From Eopsaltria australis (lineage: Eukaryota; Chordata; Aves; Passeriformes; Petroicidae): a DNA stretch of 64,000 nucleotides. A model generated the notes under the pieces. That model worked only from the letters and a program-made list of their open reading frames with translations. It did no database searches and had not been told where the DNA came from. A program made the position numbers and the translations under genes. Numbering within the stretch: position 1 is the first letter of the stretch; each line of letters opens with the position of its first letter. Where the stretch lies: the NCBI GenBank assembly GCA_034509425.1, contig JAVTVJ010000071.1:248001-312000 (forward strand), read 5' to 3'. Shown one piece after another: positions 34,701-46,700 of this stretch.

Positions 34701-37700
34701 TGATAGCTATCATTGCTCGAGTCCTGCTGCTCTCCTGGCTGCTCCAGGGTGGCACAGGAGGTCACTGTGTTCCCACCAGCACCTGCCAAAGCCCCTCACT
34801 GCCAGAGGCAAAGTTTGGGAGCTTTTCAGGTTGGTAGTCTGGGCCAGGAACAGTCCTTGGGCAGCAGCCACTGAGCCAGGGCTTTCAGGCTTTCATCAGT
34901 GGGCAGCTATTGCTGGTTATTCAGGCACGAGCTATTCCAACTCTCCACTCCTTCCCCTGGCTGCTGTGTCCAGGCTTGATTGGTAAGAGTGGAGGTATGT
35001 CCTAATTATGGTCAGCTTAAAATAAAACCTCAGAGTAACAGAGAGCTGCGTGTTCTTGATGCAAATCTCTTTCCCTGAACACCTGAAGACGGGAGAGGCT
35101 GCAGGAAGATCTTTATGGATCCAGAGCAGAGTCCCATCTTTTAATGTACAGTTGGAAAGATCAAAGCTGTGACTTAATGATTTGCACTCTGTGGAAAGTG
35201 TTGGTAACAAAGCTGGAGCCCTTCCCATTCTTACAGTGGGAGAAATCCAAGGAAGCAGTTGAGATTTTCCTCATCTTCCATGACTTTCCCGTTCTTTAAG
35301 TGCAGTCAGCACTGTGGCTGATGGTGGGGGGAGAAGATAAATTTAGGGAGTGGCAGAGTTAAACAAGAGTTGAGGGAGAGACCAAAACTCTAGTTGGGGT
35401 GTTGGAGAATTTTCCCACCTCCGGGTCAGAAGGGTCTTGGAGCATCAAAGGCAGCAGCTCAATCCCAAGGCACGGAACAGGCTGAAGCATGGCTTTGAAC
35501 TGCTTCTTGGCTCTCAGTCTGAGGGTCTGGCCTTCTGGATGAGTTCTGGAGCAGCCTTTGGTCAGGAGAGGAGGGCTGGGGTTCCTGTGGCTGTTGAGAG
35601 GGCGTTTCAGGGCAGCGGAAGGGCTGAATTTCAGGCACGCGGGTTTAATGGTGCCTTTCATGTGTGATAGCTGCCTTTGCTCCTCTGGCTGCCAGTTGTC
35701 CTGTGGCCAGGAGCAGATGAATGTGGCATTATCTGCTGGCTTTGGTGGCCTTTGTGTGTGTTAGAGCAGCTCGCTGTCACATGCTGGAGCACTGGGAGAA
35801 GTTGGCCTCATGCTTTGGGCAGAGTATCAGAAGTGGTTTAAGCCAAATGCTCTCCCATCCACTTTGGTGTGCAGTCACATGCGTGAAGTCAGGGCACTCA
35901 GGCCCTGAAACAGGGCATGAAAATAAGGCAAGAGAGGAGGAATGCGTGTGGAGTGACCAGGAGGAGGCTTCTCAGCTCCTGCTGCCTCCAGAGAGACCTA
36001 ATGGAGCGTGAGAAGAGTTTTGATCAATCTGGCTTCTCAGGAGTCACCCCCAGGGGCTGTCAGCAGTGAACAGCTGCAGGTAGGACTGACTTGGTGCCTT
36101 CTGGTAGTTACAACAAACTGATACTCGTTGAGATGGTTCTGTGCTGCTTCCATAGGGAGTCCAGCTCCACTTTGCCCTTCCTCCTGTTAGAGCTTTTCTT
36201 TGTGGTTATACTGGTTCAACCAGCACAGTGTGACTGTGCTGCAAACCAGAGGGCTGCAATGAGCCAGCAACAAATCAGACCGTGCTGCAGAGAGATGGAA
36301 AGAAACTCTTTTTCTGAGAGCCAATATGGCTGCTGAAACAGGAGGGTGGACATTGCTGTGGGGGTTCTGTGGGGACAGGTGGATATTGCAGGTGAAGACT
36401 TGGGGACAGCTCTTGATTTGCTGTGAGATGAAGGACAGCACAAACCCACAGCCTACGTGTCCTCATGTGGTGTTACTGTGGACAGAGGACAGACCCCTGT
36501 CCTATATCCTGGCCCCAAGCCTGTGTTTCTGCTGTCATGGTGTTGTGCAGTCACATTAATGATCCCTCTATGCAGGGCACTGTCTCACTGCCCTTTCTGA
36601 AGAGGGGAATACAAAAGAGCACAAGTTCAGGTGGATAAACTCTGCCAGGAATGACTGACCTTGGTGAGGTTAACACCGGAGTGTGCCATCCTCAGCTGGG
36701 TTCCACACATGGTACCTGGCTGTGGAATGAGCCGGTGTTTCTCTGCTGCAGGTGAAGGTTATTTTTGCACCTCTCAAGGCCAGCTTCCTCCTCTGGCCTT
36801 CTGTTTGACAGGAGGGAGATTTGCCTGCTCCTCACTCAACAAATTCCGGCATGATGTAACATGGGGAGCCTTTTCCATGTGCAAGTCAGAGGCTGCTGTA
36901 TGCCCTCACTAATTTTAAGGTTGGGGAGCTTGAGCAAGCAGCAGCTGCAATAACAGCTTCATTCTCCTAATCCCAGGGTCATGAGACAAATCCTGCTGTT
37001 GATATATGGGGAAAGAAATCCAGTCGAGGCAGGGTGGTTACAGCTTAATGTGGAGTGTTTAGGGAGGTGCTTCGTATCTGGAGACCTCAGGCTGCTGGCA
37101 GGGAAGCTCTCACTGGAATCCTCCCTGGGAAGCAGACAGGCTGTACCCAGGAAGGGCTCCTGATCCCAGGAAGGGGTGGGAGCAGCCTCTCCTGTGGGTG
37201 AGACCTGCAGCAGGCTGTGGCTGAAAAAGGCAGGGTCAGTCAGATGGTCTGTGCTGGGGTGTAAAATCAGTGAAGGGAGCTGGGCAGAGTCCCTGTGTTA
37301 AGGACCCTTTCTGAGTGTAACTGGAGGAGGATGATTCTTTCAGAGCCCTGCATGTTCCTGCTACGTGCACCTCGTGACAAAAAGGCTGAGATGACTTTCT
37401 GCATTAATTCTGTCTGCAGCTTTCAGGGCAGGCTCTGAAATGTCTCTTCCAAGATGTTCCTCACGACTTCTGAGCAAGTGCTGTTGCCCTCACTCCATCC
37501 CTTCCTTCCCTGGCAGTTGCCCTGTGTTTCAGAGTCCCTCTTCAGCTCCCAGATGAGTGGGTGTCTGAGATTCCTGTCCAACAGGAGCCCTTTTGTGAGG
37601 TGCTGGAGCTGGATTTGGAGCACTTTGTTCTGGCTGGACTCAAGTGTTAGAGCACATGGCACAAACTTTCGCCAGCCGCCTCTCTGCCTTCAACAGAAAT

Positions 37701-40700
37701 GTCAGTAAAGGTTCAGCTGGGGCATGGAAGAAATGGTTTCCAAGGAAGGGAAGAAGAGGTTGGGAAGAAAAACTGCAGAAGTTTTTCTCTCCCCTCAAGT
37801 TTATGTGACTGTCCCATCACTGCTGCCCCGCTCACCTCTCTGTGGCTTTGCATTAGTACCAGTCTGTCCTGTGAATGCAGCACATCTGATCTCCTCTGAG
37901 GTTTCTTGAGGTTTCTCTCCAGCACTGGAGCTTCCCAGGTTTATGCAGAATAACTGAGCTTAGTCTGGCCTTCTAATCTGGGGTGCTGCTGCTGGTCCCC
38001 CTGAGCCAGCACTGGGACCTGCCTCTCCCTTGGCAGCTCCAGCCACAGAACTGGTGGTTTATGTGCCTGTGCAAGAGAGTCAACAACTACTTCACTGTCC
38101 TGGAATCTCTAACTCATAGGATCCAGGATGAGATAATCCCTCACATCACTTGATCCCAGTGAGGGCTGTGGCTGTTCCTGGCCTTCCTGTGCCTGAGTGA
38201 GGGACTCACCATGCTCATCAGGCACAGGGTACCTGGGACCCCCACACAAGGACAAATTACTTATTCAGCCCTTTCCTGCCCATTTCTGATGTGAGGACAG
38301 CCCACAAAGCCCAGTAGGCGTTGGTGTTTGAAAATCCCCTGGTCAGGCTTGGTGCTGGAAAGGTGCTGGGAGCTGAGTTGGGCTCTCTGCTGCTGCTAAC
38401 AGGCTGCTTTTAGTTAAAATAGAATTCATTATTTTGCTCACGGAAAGGAGGGTTCCTTTGCCTTGGCTTCCCAGAGCTGCTGTCCACAAAGCAAGTGATT
38501 TCCTCTTCACATCCAAACATCCTCCCTGCACTTCAGAGCCTCATTATCGGAGCATTTTGCTTTATTGTTCCCTTGCAGCATCAATTTTTAGTCCTCAGAC
38601 TGAAGAGTTTCTTCAGCACTAAATGGAAGCAGTTAAAATTCACAAGCAATGCTGGGAGGGTAAAGGAATCCTAGGAAACCAAAGTTAGACTTGTTGGCTT
38701 GACCAAGTTTTGCTTTTGCAGTTGAAACGCTCGTTCAGCTGTGACGAAGGTGAGTGGGGGTGTGTGTGTGTGTGTGCACGCTCAGCACTTGGGATCAGTC
38801 AATTCTTCATGGTTTATGCAGGACCCTGGTACCTGATATTAAGGTTGCTGGGGCAGGAGTAGCTGGGAACCAGTGTCACATTTCTGGGACAGCCGGTGCT
38901 CCACCAGCTCTGAGCACTCTGTGCTCAGCTCACTGCAAAAGAGACTTTTCGCTCGAGTTTTGGTTTTCTTTTTTCTTGCATAAACTGTTTATTTCTCTCC
39001 CCTGAGCAGGGAGGAGAGGTTAAACTCGGAAGCCACTAGGGAGGGAAGCAGCGGGTTTTTTTGGGAGCGGATTTTGGAACTCGCAGGTCGGTTGCAGTCC
39101 AGGCGTTTTCCCACCCTGCAGCCCATGCCAAGAGCCGGGCGCGCGGCTCTAAATAACGCTCTGGCCTTTATGGAAACGGATCAGATGTTCCAGGAGCCTC
39201 CGTCTCTGCTGCTCCCACCTCACTTGCTCTCTCTGCAGGATATAGTTAGCACTTCTCTTGGCCTTATATAGCAAGGCCTGATAGTTAGTGTTAACAGGAA
39301 TAAAAAACACGGAGAGCTGCCAGATTGCGTAAATCGGGCCAGTGTTTGGAATTTCATAAATGCCATGACTTTGGGTACAAGTTGAGCACACAGAACAATA
39401 CGGAACTGTTCTCTCTTTATCTCTCCCTCCCTTGCCGAGGGAGGGCAGGGAGAGAGCTGGAATTTTTGCTGCTGCTTCTTCCATGTTTTCAATTTCCCCC
39501 TCCTCTCTGTTTTCATCCCCTTGAAGACCACAGGAGGAGCAGCGGCGGCCGCAGCCAGGACTCTGCCGACAGCCAGGACATCCAGGTGCCAGAGCAGTTC
39601 TCGGGGTTGCTGCACGGCTCTTCTCCAATCTGCGAGATAAGCGAGGACCCTTTCAGGCTCGTTTCCTCCGCGGAGAAGGGGGACACGGAAGCCACGAGCC
39701 ACCCCTCTGCTATGCAGCTGGAGGATGCTGAGTTGCCCTCGTCAGGACCAGCACGGAGCAGCTCCCCGGACCCCACGCAGACGGTGGTGTACGCCACGGT
39801 GCAGCACGTCAGCCGGGCGGATCCCGCCGCCGTAGTCACGCCCCACGTGCCGCAGCACCCCGGCGGTGCTGAGCCAGAGGGGGACAGAGCTGTGGGCAGA
39901 GCCCACCCGGGCAGCAAGCCCAAAGCCGAGCTCAAACTCAGCCGCAGCTTGTCCAAGTCGGACTCTGACCTGCTGACCTGCTCCCCGACGGAGGACGATG
40001 CTATGGGGAGCCGGAGCGAATCGCTCTCCAACTGCAGCACCGGGAAGAAGCGGCTGGAGAAGTCTCCATCCTTTGCTTCGGAGTGGGATGAGGTAAGGCT
40101 GAGCTTGCTGAAGAGCCTCTGAGCCAGGGATGACTGTGCAGCAGGAGCTCCCCTCCGCCCGTGCTGCCCTCAGGGGTCCTGGGTGGGTTCCATTGCTTCG
40201 GCTGACTCTCACAAGGCATTGACAGGCACATGCTGACTTGGAGTCTGCAAGGTGTTAAATGCCAAAAGATAAAGTTCACTGGAGTGGGGGAGTAGCAGAA
40301 TTGCAAGCAGTTTCAAAGTTTTTTTGCTCAAATACAGGGCTTGGTTTCTTTTAGGCAAGCCAGATAAGTTTTCACGTCTCCAGAAGGAGAAAGACTTGCT
40401 AACAATGCCATTCACCAGCCTTTCTCCTGATCTCCTCCTTCCAGTTCTTCCCTGTTGACTATCCCAATGTCTTGGAAGTGTTGTGTTGCTGGGTCCCTGC
40501 TGCTGGGGAGTGTGAGCAGTGCCCGGGGGTTCACAGGGGTGGAAGGAAGACAGCAATTAGGCTGCTTTATGTATTTGATAGCTCCTGCTCTCCTCCTCAC
40601 ACACTTATTTCAGCGGCTGGTTAGCAGTCACTTTATTATCATATCGGACGCCCACGGACAGTTAAATATTTCATGCTCAGAAAGTTGGCCGTGGAGAGCC

Positions 40701-43700
40701 ACCGTGGCAAGATTAAGTGTCCCTCTGAAATTCAGCACCGCAGCATTACTGAAACATTCTTTGGGCATGATTCTGTGCTGGGGGAGCCGAGGCTGCAGAA
40801 GAGATAAGCTCGGATGAGCCACTCTTTGTACTCTGAAAGGAGCTAAAACCCCCGGCGTGGTGCTGGGGGTGTGGAGCTGCGTGTGCCGGGCGTGGAAACC
40901 CGGGGGAGGGTTGTGCCCCTGCACTGGCTGATGCTCAGCTGCCTCTCCAGCCCTGACTTGGAGAGAAAATTATCATCTGGGGAAGAGGGAGGTATTTAGA
41001 GATGCTAAGAGCAACGTGAGAATCCATCCCTCGGTCCGTTCTCTCCCTCCCCCTCACTCCCTGCTGGGTCTCAGGGTTGCCAAATAGATATTTTCCTCTG
41101 CAGCTGCTTGGGCTGGAGAGGCTTCGCCGTTAATTGCCCGGGTCAGTTGTACCATGGCTTAGGGAAAGGCTCTGCAGCAGAAGGTTCTTCGGAAGGGCTG
41201 GATAATTCCCTGTGCTTTTATCTGAGCTGTTTGCAGCACACACTGAAAGGGCAGAAGCCTTTGGCAGGACTGTATTGGTAGCAGAGGTCAAGTGCTGGGC
41301 TGCCTGCACTGCCTCTGCTTCCTCTGCTCAGATGAACCCTCGGAGCTGCTTCCTTCTGCCTGTAAACAAATCCCTCATTTCCCCTGAGGCAGCCGGGACA
41401 AGCCCCAGGAGAGGAATCTGCTTTTCCTTCCCCTTATGTTTAGGTGAGGAAATCAGAGAAAGAATGTGAAAAATTCACATCTGTCTGCAATGGGGCAGGT
41501 CTCACTTTTTAAAAGCCTAGCTGGTCATAAATGCAACAGTGAGATTTAAATGTTATTCTGTCATCGTGTGTTGAATTAGTTCCCTGGATGGGGTAATGCA
41601 GCTGCTCAGAATTGGATGCAACTTGCAGCCTCTGCCTTTACCAAGGCAATACAAACCTTGTTGAGCCACCCCTATTAGCAATGGTTTGGCTCTCCCTCTG
41701 TGCTGAGGGGAAACAATGGCAGATTTATATTATTCTATTAATTTTAATGGCCTTTATGCAGGTGACTAAGGAGGGAAGTGATCTGTGTGCAGCTCTCTGT
41801 GGCTCCCAGCTGGACCCAGCAAGCTGAGGGCTCTGCAGTACGTGTGTCTGTGTGGGACACAGGGGCTTGGAGAGGGATCTGTGGTGTCCCTGGCCAGATG
41901 GGATCCACAGCAGAGCCTGAGCTGGCACTGCTCTGGGCCATGCTGGCTGGGGACAGCAGAAAATCTGCTGCTTGTAAGCAAAGGGTCACGTCCTTGCCCT
42001 GGCCGAGCGCTGCCAATGCCCTTTGTTGGAAGTGAAAGGTGATGCTGGCTTTGCCAAAAGGGTGGGATGGGGAAGGAATGATTCACTTGGCAAAGCTCGT
42101 CCCTGTTCCCAGTTGCAGCTCCCCTGCTCCAAGGACCTGGCCCAGGGTGTTGCTCGGTGCTGCCCAGGAGCCTGTTCAGCCCGTGTCCCATCTGCTCCTG
42201 ACCCCCTGCCCCTTGCTGGGAGATGCAATGCACACGTGGTGCCCCTGCAGCCACTGTCAGGTGGGGATTCTGTGTGAGCGTGGCAGAGAAACTCCTCCAT
42301 CAAACATTCATTTATTGCCCAGGGAGAGGGTGAGGACCGAAAATGCTCTGTCCTGCTCTGGTGGGAAGCAGGGTGGGGCAAGGAGGCATGTGAGGGGGTA
42401 GAGCTCTCAGTCAGCACAAATATTTGAATCCTTCCAAACCTTTCTGAGGGCTGAAGTGATGCATTTGGTTTTTATCACTGGCTCATGAATAGTGAGCAGA
42501 TGGGGATGAGCAGGGCAGCAGCAGCTCACAGGGGGTTTGGTACAGAACAAGCTGGGTTTGCACCTCAGAGGGAGGGGGGCTCTGGCCTCCAGCTCCACTG
42601 CCAGCCTCCTTTTCAGGGCACATTAACCTGCTCCAGCCCTGCCCTTCAGCCTGGTTCATGCTCCAGGCTCCAAGCAGAGATGTCTTCGGTCATGGCCTGG
42701 GGCTGCTCTTCTGCCTCCCAGGTATTGCTAAGAAAAACGATCTGTTAAATGATCAGGGCAAAGAACAAGGAAGGCTGCTGAGAATTAACCTCAGACCTGG
42801 CTCCTGACATCCCTTAACATCCCCTGACATCCTCCACTTCCAGCTCTGCCTGCTGGCAAGTCAGTGGTTCCAGTGCTGAATTTGAATTTTGGAGTATCCA
42901 GTATCCATCTCACAAAACGAGGTGGTAGTTCTGTGTTCTGACTTAAATCCATCTAGGAAGAAATTAAACTTCCTTCAGAAAAATTTAGGGAACTGAATAA
43001 AACATGCACTTTACTTCAAGTTTTTTTATGAAAAAGGAAGTGCACAGTCCATCACTTTTTCTTCCCCCCCCCCCCCCCCATTATGAATTAGCTGAAGAAC
43101 TAATGAATATTCTGTAGCTAATTATGGCACTGGACATTCATCTCTGATGACTAAGTGCTCCATGTCTCCTGCAAAAGGAATGCTTTGCATCTGCAGTAAG
43201 CATGGATGTGGTGTTTCACCAGTCCCTGACCCGTTCTGGGGCTGTGGATGTCCCCTCAGGATGGATGCCAAGAACAAACAGCACATCTGTGGTGCCTTCC
43301 ACCTCAGGCTTGGAGCTGGGGAGCAACTGGATGGAGGCTGTGACTGCTGTGGGTGCCTTTAAACCTTGTCTGGATTGTTGGGTGCTGCAGCACCCGGTGG
43401 AATCAGTGCCTTAATTACAGGCTTATAGTGGAGGATTAACAACATTTGCATTGAAATGTGAAACTTTCAGGAAAGCTCTTGATGCAAAACCTGCCACTGC
43501 CTTAAAACACCCAGGAGTTGAAATTCAGAGCTGCCAGCCAGCACCGTTGAAAGAAAATGCAAATATTCCCCTTGTTACTCAGGAAGAGCTGCTGGTTTTG
43601 TGGTGAAATTGCATGGTGTAAAAGCTCAGGCATCTGCCTGTGCCTCCCAAAATGTTTCATTTATTCTCTTGGTTCAGGTGTTTAAATCTCAGCTTGCCCC

Positions 43701-46700
43701 GGGTTTGGCTGGTGGCACCAGGCAGGGTGGTTTGATTTGTCCCTGGGTGTCCCCTGCCCCAAGCTGACCCTCACCCTCAGCTCACATTCCAGTTTTCCCT
43801 TTCCCTGAAATGGTTTGTAATTCACTTTTGCTTAGGGCAGGAGCAGTAGTGGGGTCAGTACTTTTGGTCTCGATTTCTGTTAAACAAGCATGGCCATCAG
43901 AATCTTAATCAGCTTAATTATTGGCCTGATTATTCTATTGTCTCCAGATCCCAATGTTTCCTCCTGTTTTTCCTGTGCTAAGGTCAGGAATTCTTACATC
44001 ATCCCTCATGTCCAATCTCTTCTCTTTGCCCCCAGTGGTGAGATTTCCTCCAGCCTGATGAACTTTTTGAAGTGAAAGCTTTTGTGTTTCCACCATTTTT
44101 CAATCTGCTGCAAAGGCCCAGCCTGTTGGAATTGTGAGCCAATGTGGAACTGAGCCAGTCCAAGCCAATGTAAGACAATTTACTGGTTTTACAGGAAAAC
44201 CAGTGTGCTGAAAGGCAAATGTAAAGACCACAGGCTTGCTTTGTTCTAGCAGCAAGGCTTGGACACAACAGGGGTGATATTTGCCAGCACAGCAGCTCCA
44301 TCCACCTCTGTGTGTGTTTCTGGGAGCTTCTCAAGTGTGTGAACTCGGTATTTGTGAATCAGAAGCTTTTGATTCTTGTGGGAGTGATCGGTGCTCTGAC
44401 GGATGTTTTGGTTATGTAACAACCTTGTGATCATTGGCGTTTTGGGGACATTTTTGTTTTTCAGGAACAGAAATGTCCGGCCTCAGTGTCCTTACTAAAT
44501 CCAGTCCTTCATTATGTTCCCTTCCGCTTTACGTCGCATCTTCCAGCACTTCTGAAGCTTTTCTTTTAAAAAAAAGTCTTTAAATCTCTCTCTCCAGCCT
44601 GGAGCAGCTTCACTGCTCAGTCCCACAGATCGGAGCCAGCCTTGCTTTGAGAGCCTTATGTTGCTTTGGGGTTTCTGTTAGGATGCAGGAATATGGAAAG
44701 ACAGTGAATTGATTCAATGTTTTCTGGGGGTTTGCCTTTTTTATTGTGATTCAGAGTAGCCATGGTCCAGTTGTTTCCCTGCTGTGGGCAGATGTGTTGC
44801 TGCATTTGGCCATTCTCTGTATCATGTCACTGTTGGATTTTACTGTTTGTCAAAACAGCATTGATATTGGGAGGGCTGTGATCCTGCAGATCCATCACAC
44901 AGTGTTGTGAAATTCAAGTTTATACCATAAGTTCCTTTTGGTACGTGTTTAGATTTGTAACTTTGGGATTTGTACAAAAACCCAGGCTGGAGAGTGGCGT
45001 GAAGCAACAGGCCCTGGTCCCCATCCAAACGAATTTCTCCGAGACCATATTAAGCCAGAAAATGTGTTTGCCTTTATCACTGGCAAACAGTTGCAAAACA
45101 ATTTGAAATAAATTCAGCAAGTCTCCATGCTGTGTGCAAGGCTGCTGGGGGAGGATGGAGCACGGGAGCTCTGGATTCGAGTGCTCAAATGTGCCGTGAA
45201 CAACTGGCTGGTGCAGTTCAGCTTTGAATTAATAAATGGAGCATTATGTTTTCCAGGCCTCTGGTGTTTGTTATGCTGAGTTCATACAGGCTGGTGTCTT
45301 TTGGAGACATGGAATATATTGAGCAGTGAAATATGAGCCATGTGCTCCATGGGATGGCAATGGGAGAACAGAAGCTGGAGCATCATAAAGTGAACCAGAA
45401 GTGGTTTATGGGCTGTCACCAGCCTAGAAATGAGATTCATGGCACACATCCAAATTTTTCAGGTCTGTACTTGTGTTCAGGAGTCAGCAGGTATCATCCC
45501 AGATCTTGCTCCATCCCTTTCAGACATGCTGGTGGGTGCTGCAATCCTGCCATCCTTCTGCTCCAGGATATATCCCAGCTGAGTCTGAGCAGCCTCCCTT
45601 CCTCCTCCTTCAGGGGTGCAGTATCAGTCAGCAGTGTGAGGTTTGCTGTGGTATTGGTGCAGAATGGAAGTGTCAGTGATTCTGTGCTGCCCCAGCATCA
45701 CCTGTTGACCTCACCTGCCCATAGATCTCCCCTGGAGTTTAGAGCTGACCCACTGGGCTATGATGGGTCTGCTCACATCATCTTTGGGGGGTTTGTTGTG
45801 CTCAGGGGCTGCTCACATCATCACTGGGGGATTTGTTGTGCTCAAAGGGGTTTGAAACTGTAGAAGCAGCTTGTTTGGGGGTTGTTTTTTGTATAATTTG
45901 AAACCAAATCTGCCCCATCCCCCAGCTGTTAAAGCTTGGGAATAATGAAGTCTTAACTCTTGACACTCTCCTGGAATTGCAGAAATTTAAAAGACTGATA
46001 ACCTTTCCACCCAACTTTGTAAGTAGCTTTCGAGACTGAAATCTGCTGCTGGAGCTGCTCTTGTCTGCTGAGCCTGAGCCCCAGGCAGGTTTGTGCAATA
46101 GGTTATGAACCCTCAGTAATAAGGATTTATAATGGGAATCCTGCTATATTCTTAATTATACTTCTGCTGCAGGGTGTCATTATAGTGCACTAATGCCCTC
46201 CATATGGCAGATAGCACACGCTTGGTTCTGTGTGGTTTTATTTAATTACAGACCTTTATTTGAGTAACTTCACTGCTCAGAGTCTGAGCCCTGTGCAGGT
46301 GCACTGCAGCTCCTCTTCCTGGTGCTCGGGAGTCACTGGTGATTTTTAAGCTGCCAGTTTGGGAAGGGGCTACAGAGGAAGCAGAAGACCCACACAGGGT
46401 GGTGAGGCCCTGGCACAGGGTGCCCAGAGCAGCTGTGGCTGCCCCATCCCTGGCAGTGTCCAAGTGTCCAAGGCCAGGTTGGACAGGGCTTGGAGCAACC
46501 TGGGATAGTGGAAGGTGTCCCTCTGTGGCAGGGGGTGGGACTGGATGAGCTTTAAGGTCCCTTCCAAGCCAAACTCTTTGAGGATTCTGTGATTTTAGTT
46601 CTCTCAGGGTGACCTTGCTGTGTCCTTGGCAGTCTCTGATGCTGCGTGCAGAGACTGAGAACAAATTTCTGCATTTGCATTGATGATGACTGTAAGGTGA

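Larger units (their letters stand above)
33888..39526 (+). other. ANKS1A: ANKS1A intron 11
   Basis: 5639 bp. It holds the candidate 28-nt microexon (38722-38749), a (TG)8 tract at 38761-38776 and a small GC-rich patch at about 39040-39170. An 8-bp-stem inverted repeat (39425-39445) lies in the pyrimidine-rich region before exon 12. The final acceptor reads ccttgaag, an A at -3 rather than C/T, so it is a relatively weak site. No transposon is recognised. Confidence 0.8.

Noticed and set aside
38722..38749. The 28-nt segment as a constitutive exon between exons 11 and 12
   Set aside because: In that order the frame hits TGA within the exon; only a substitution for exon 11 keeps the reading frame.
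39395..39415. agaacaatacggaactgttct as a steroid receptor element
   Set aside because: The half-sites are separated by nine bases rather than three.
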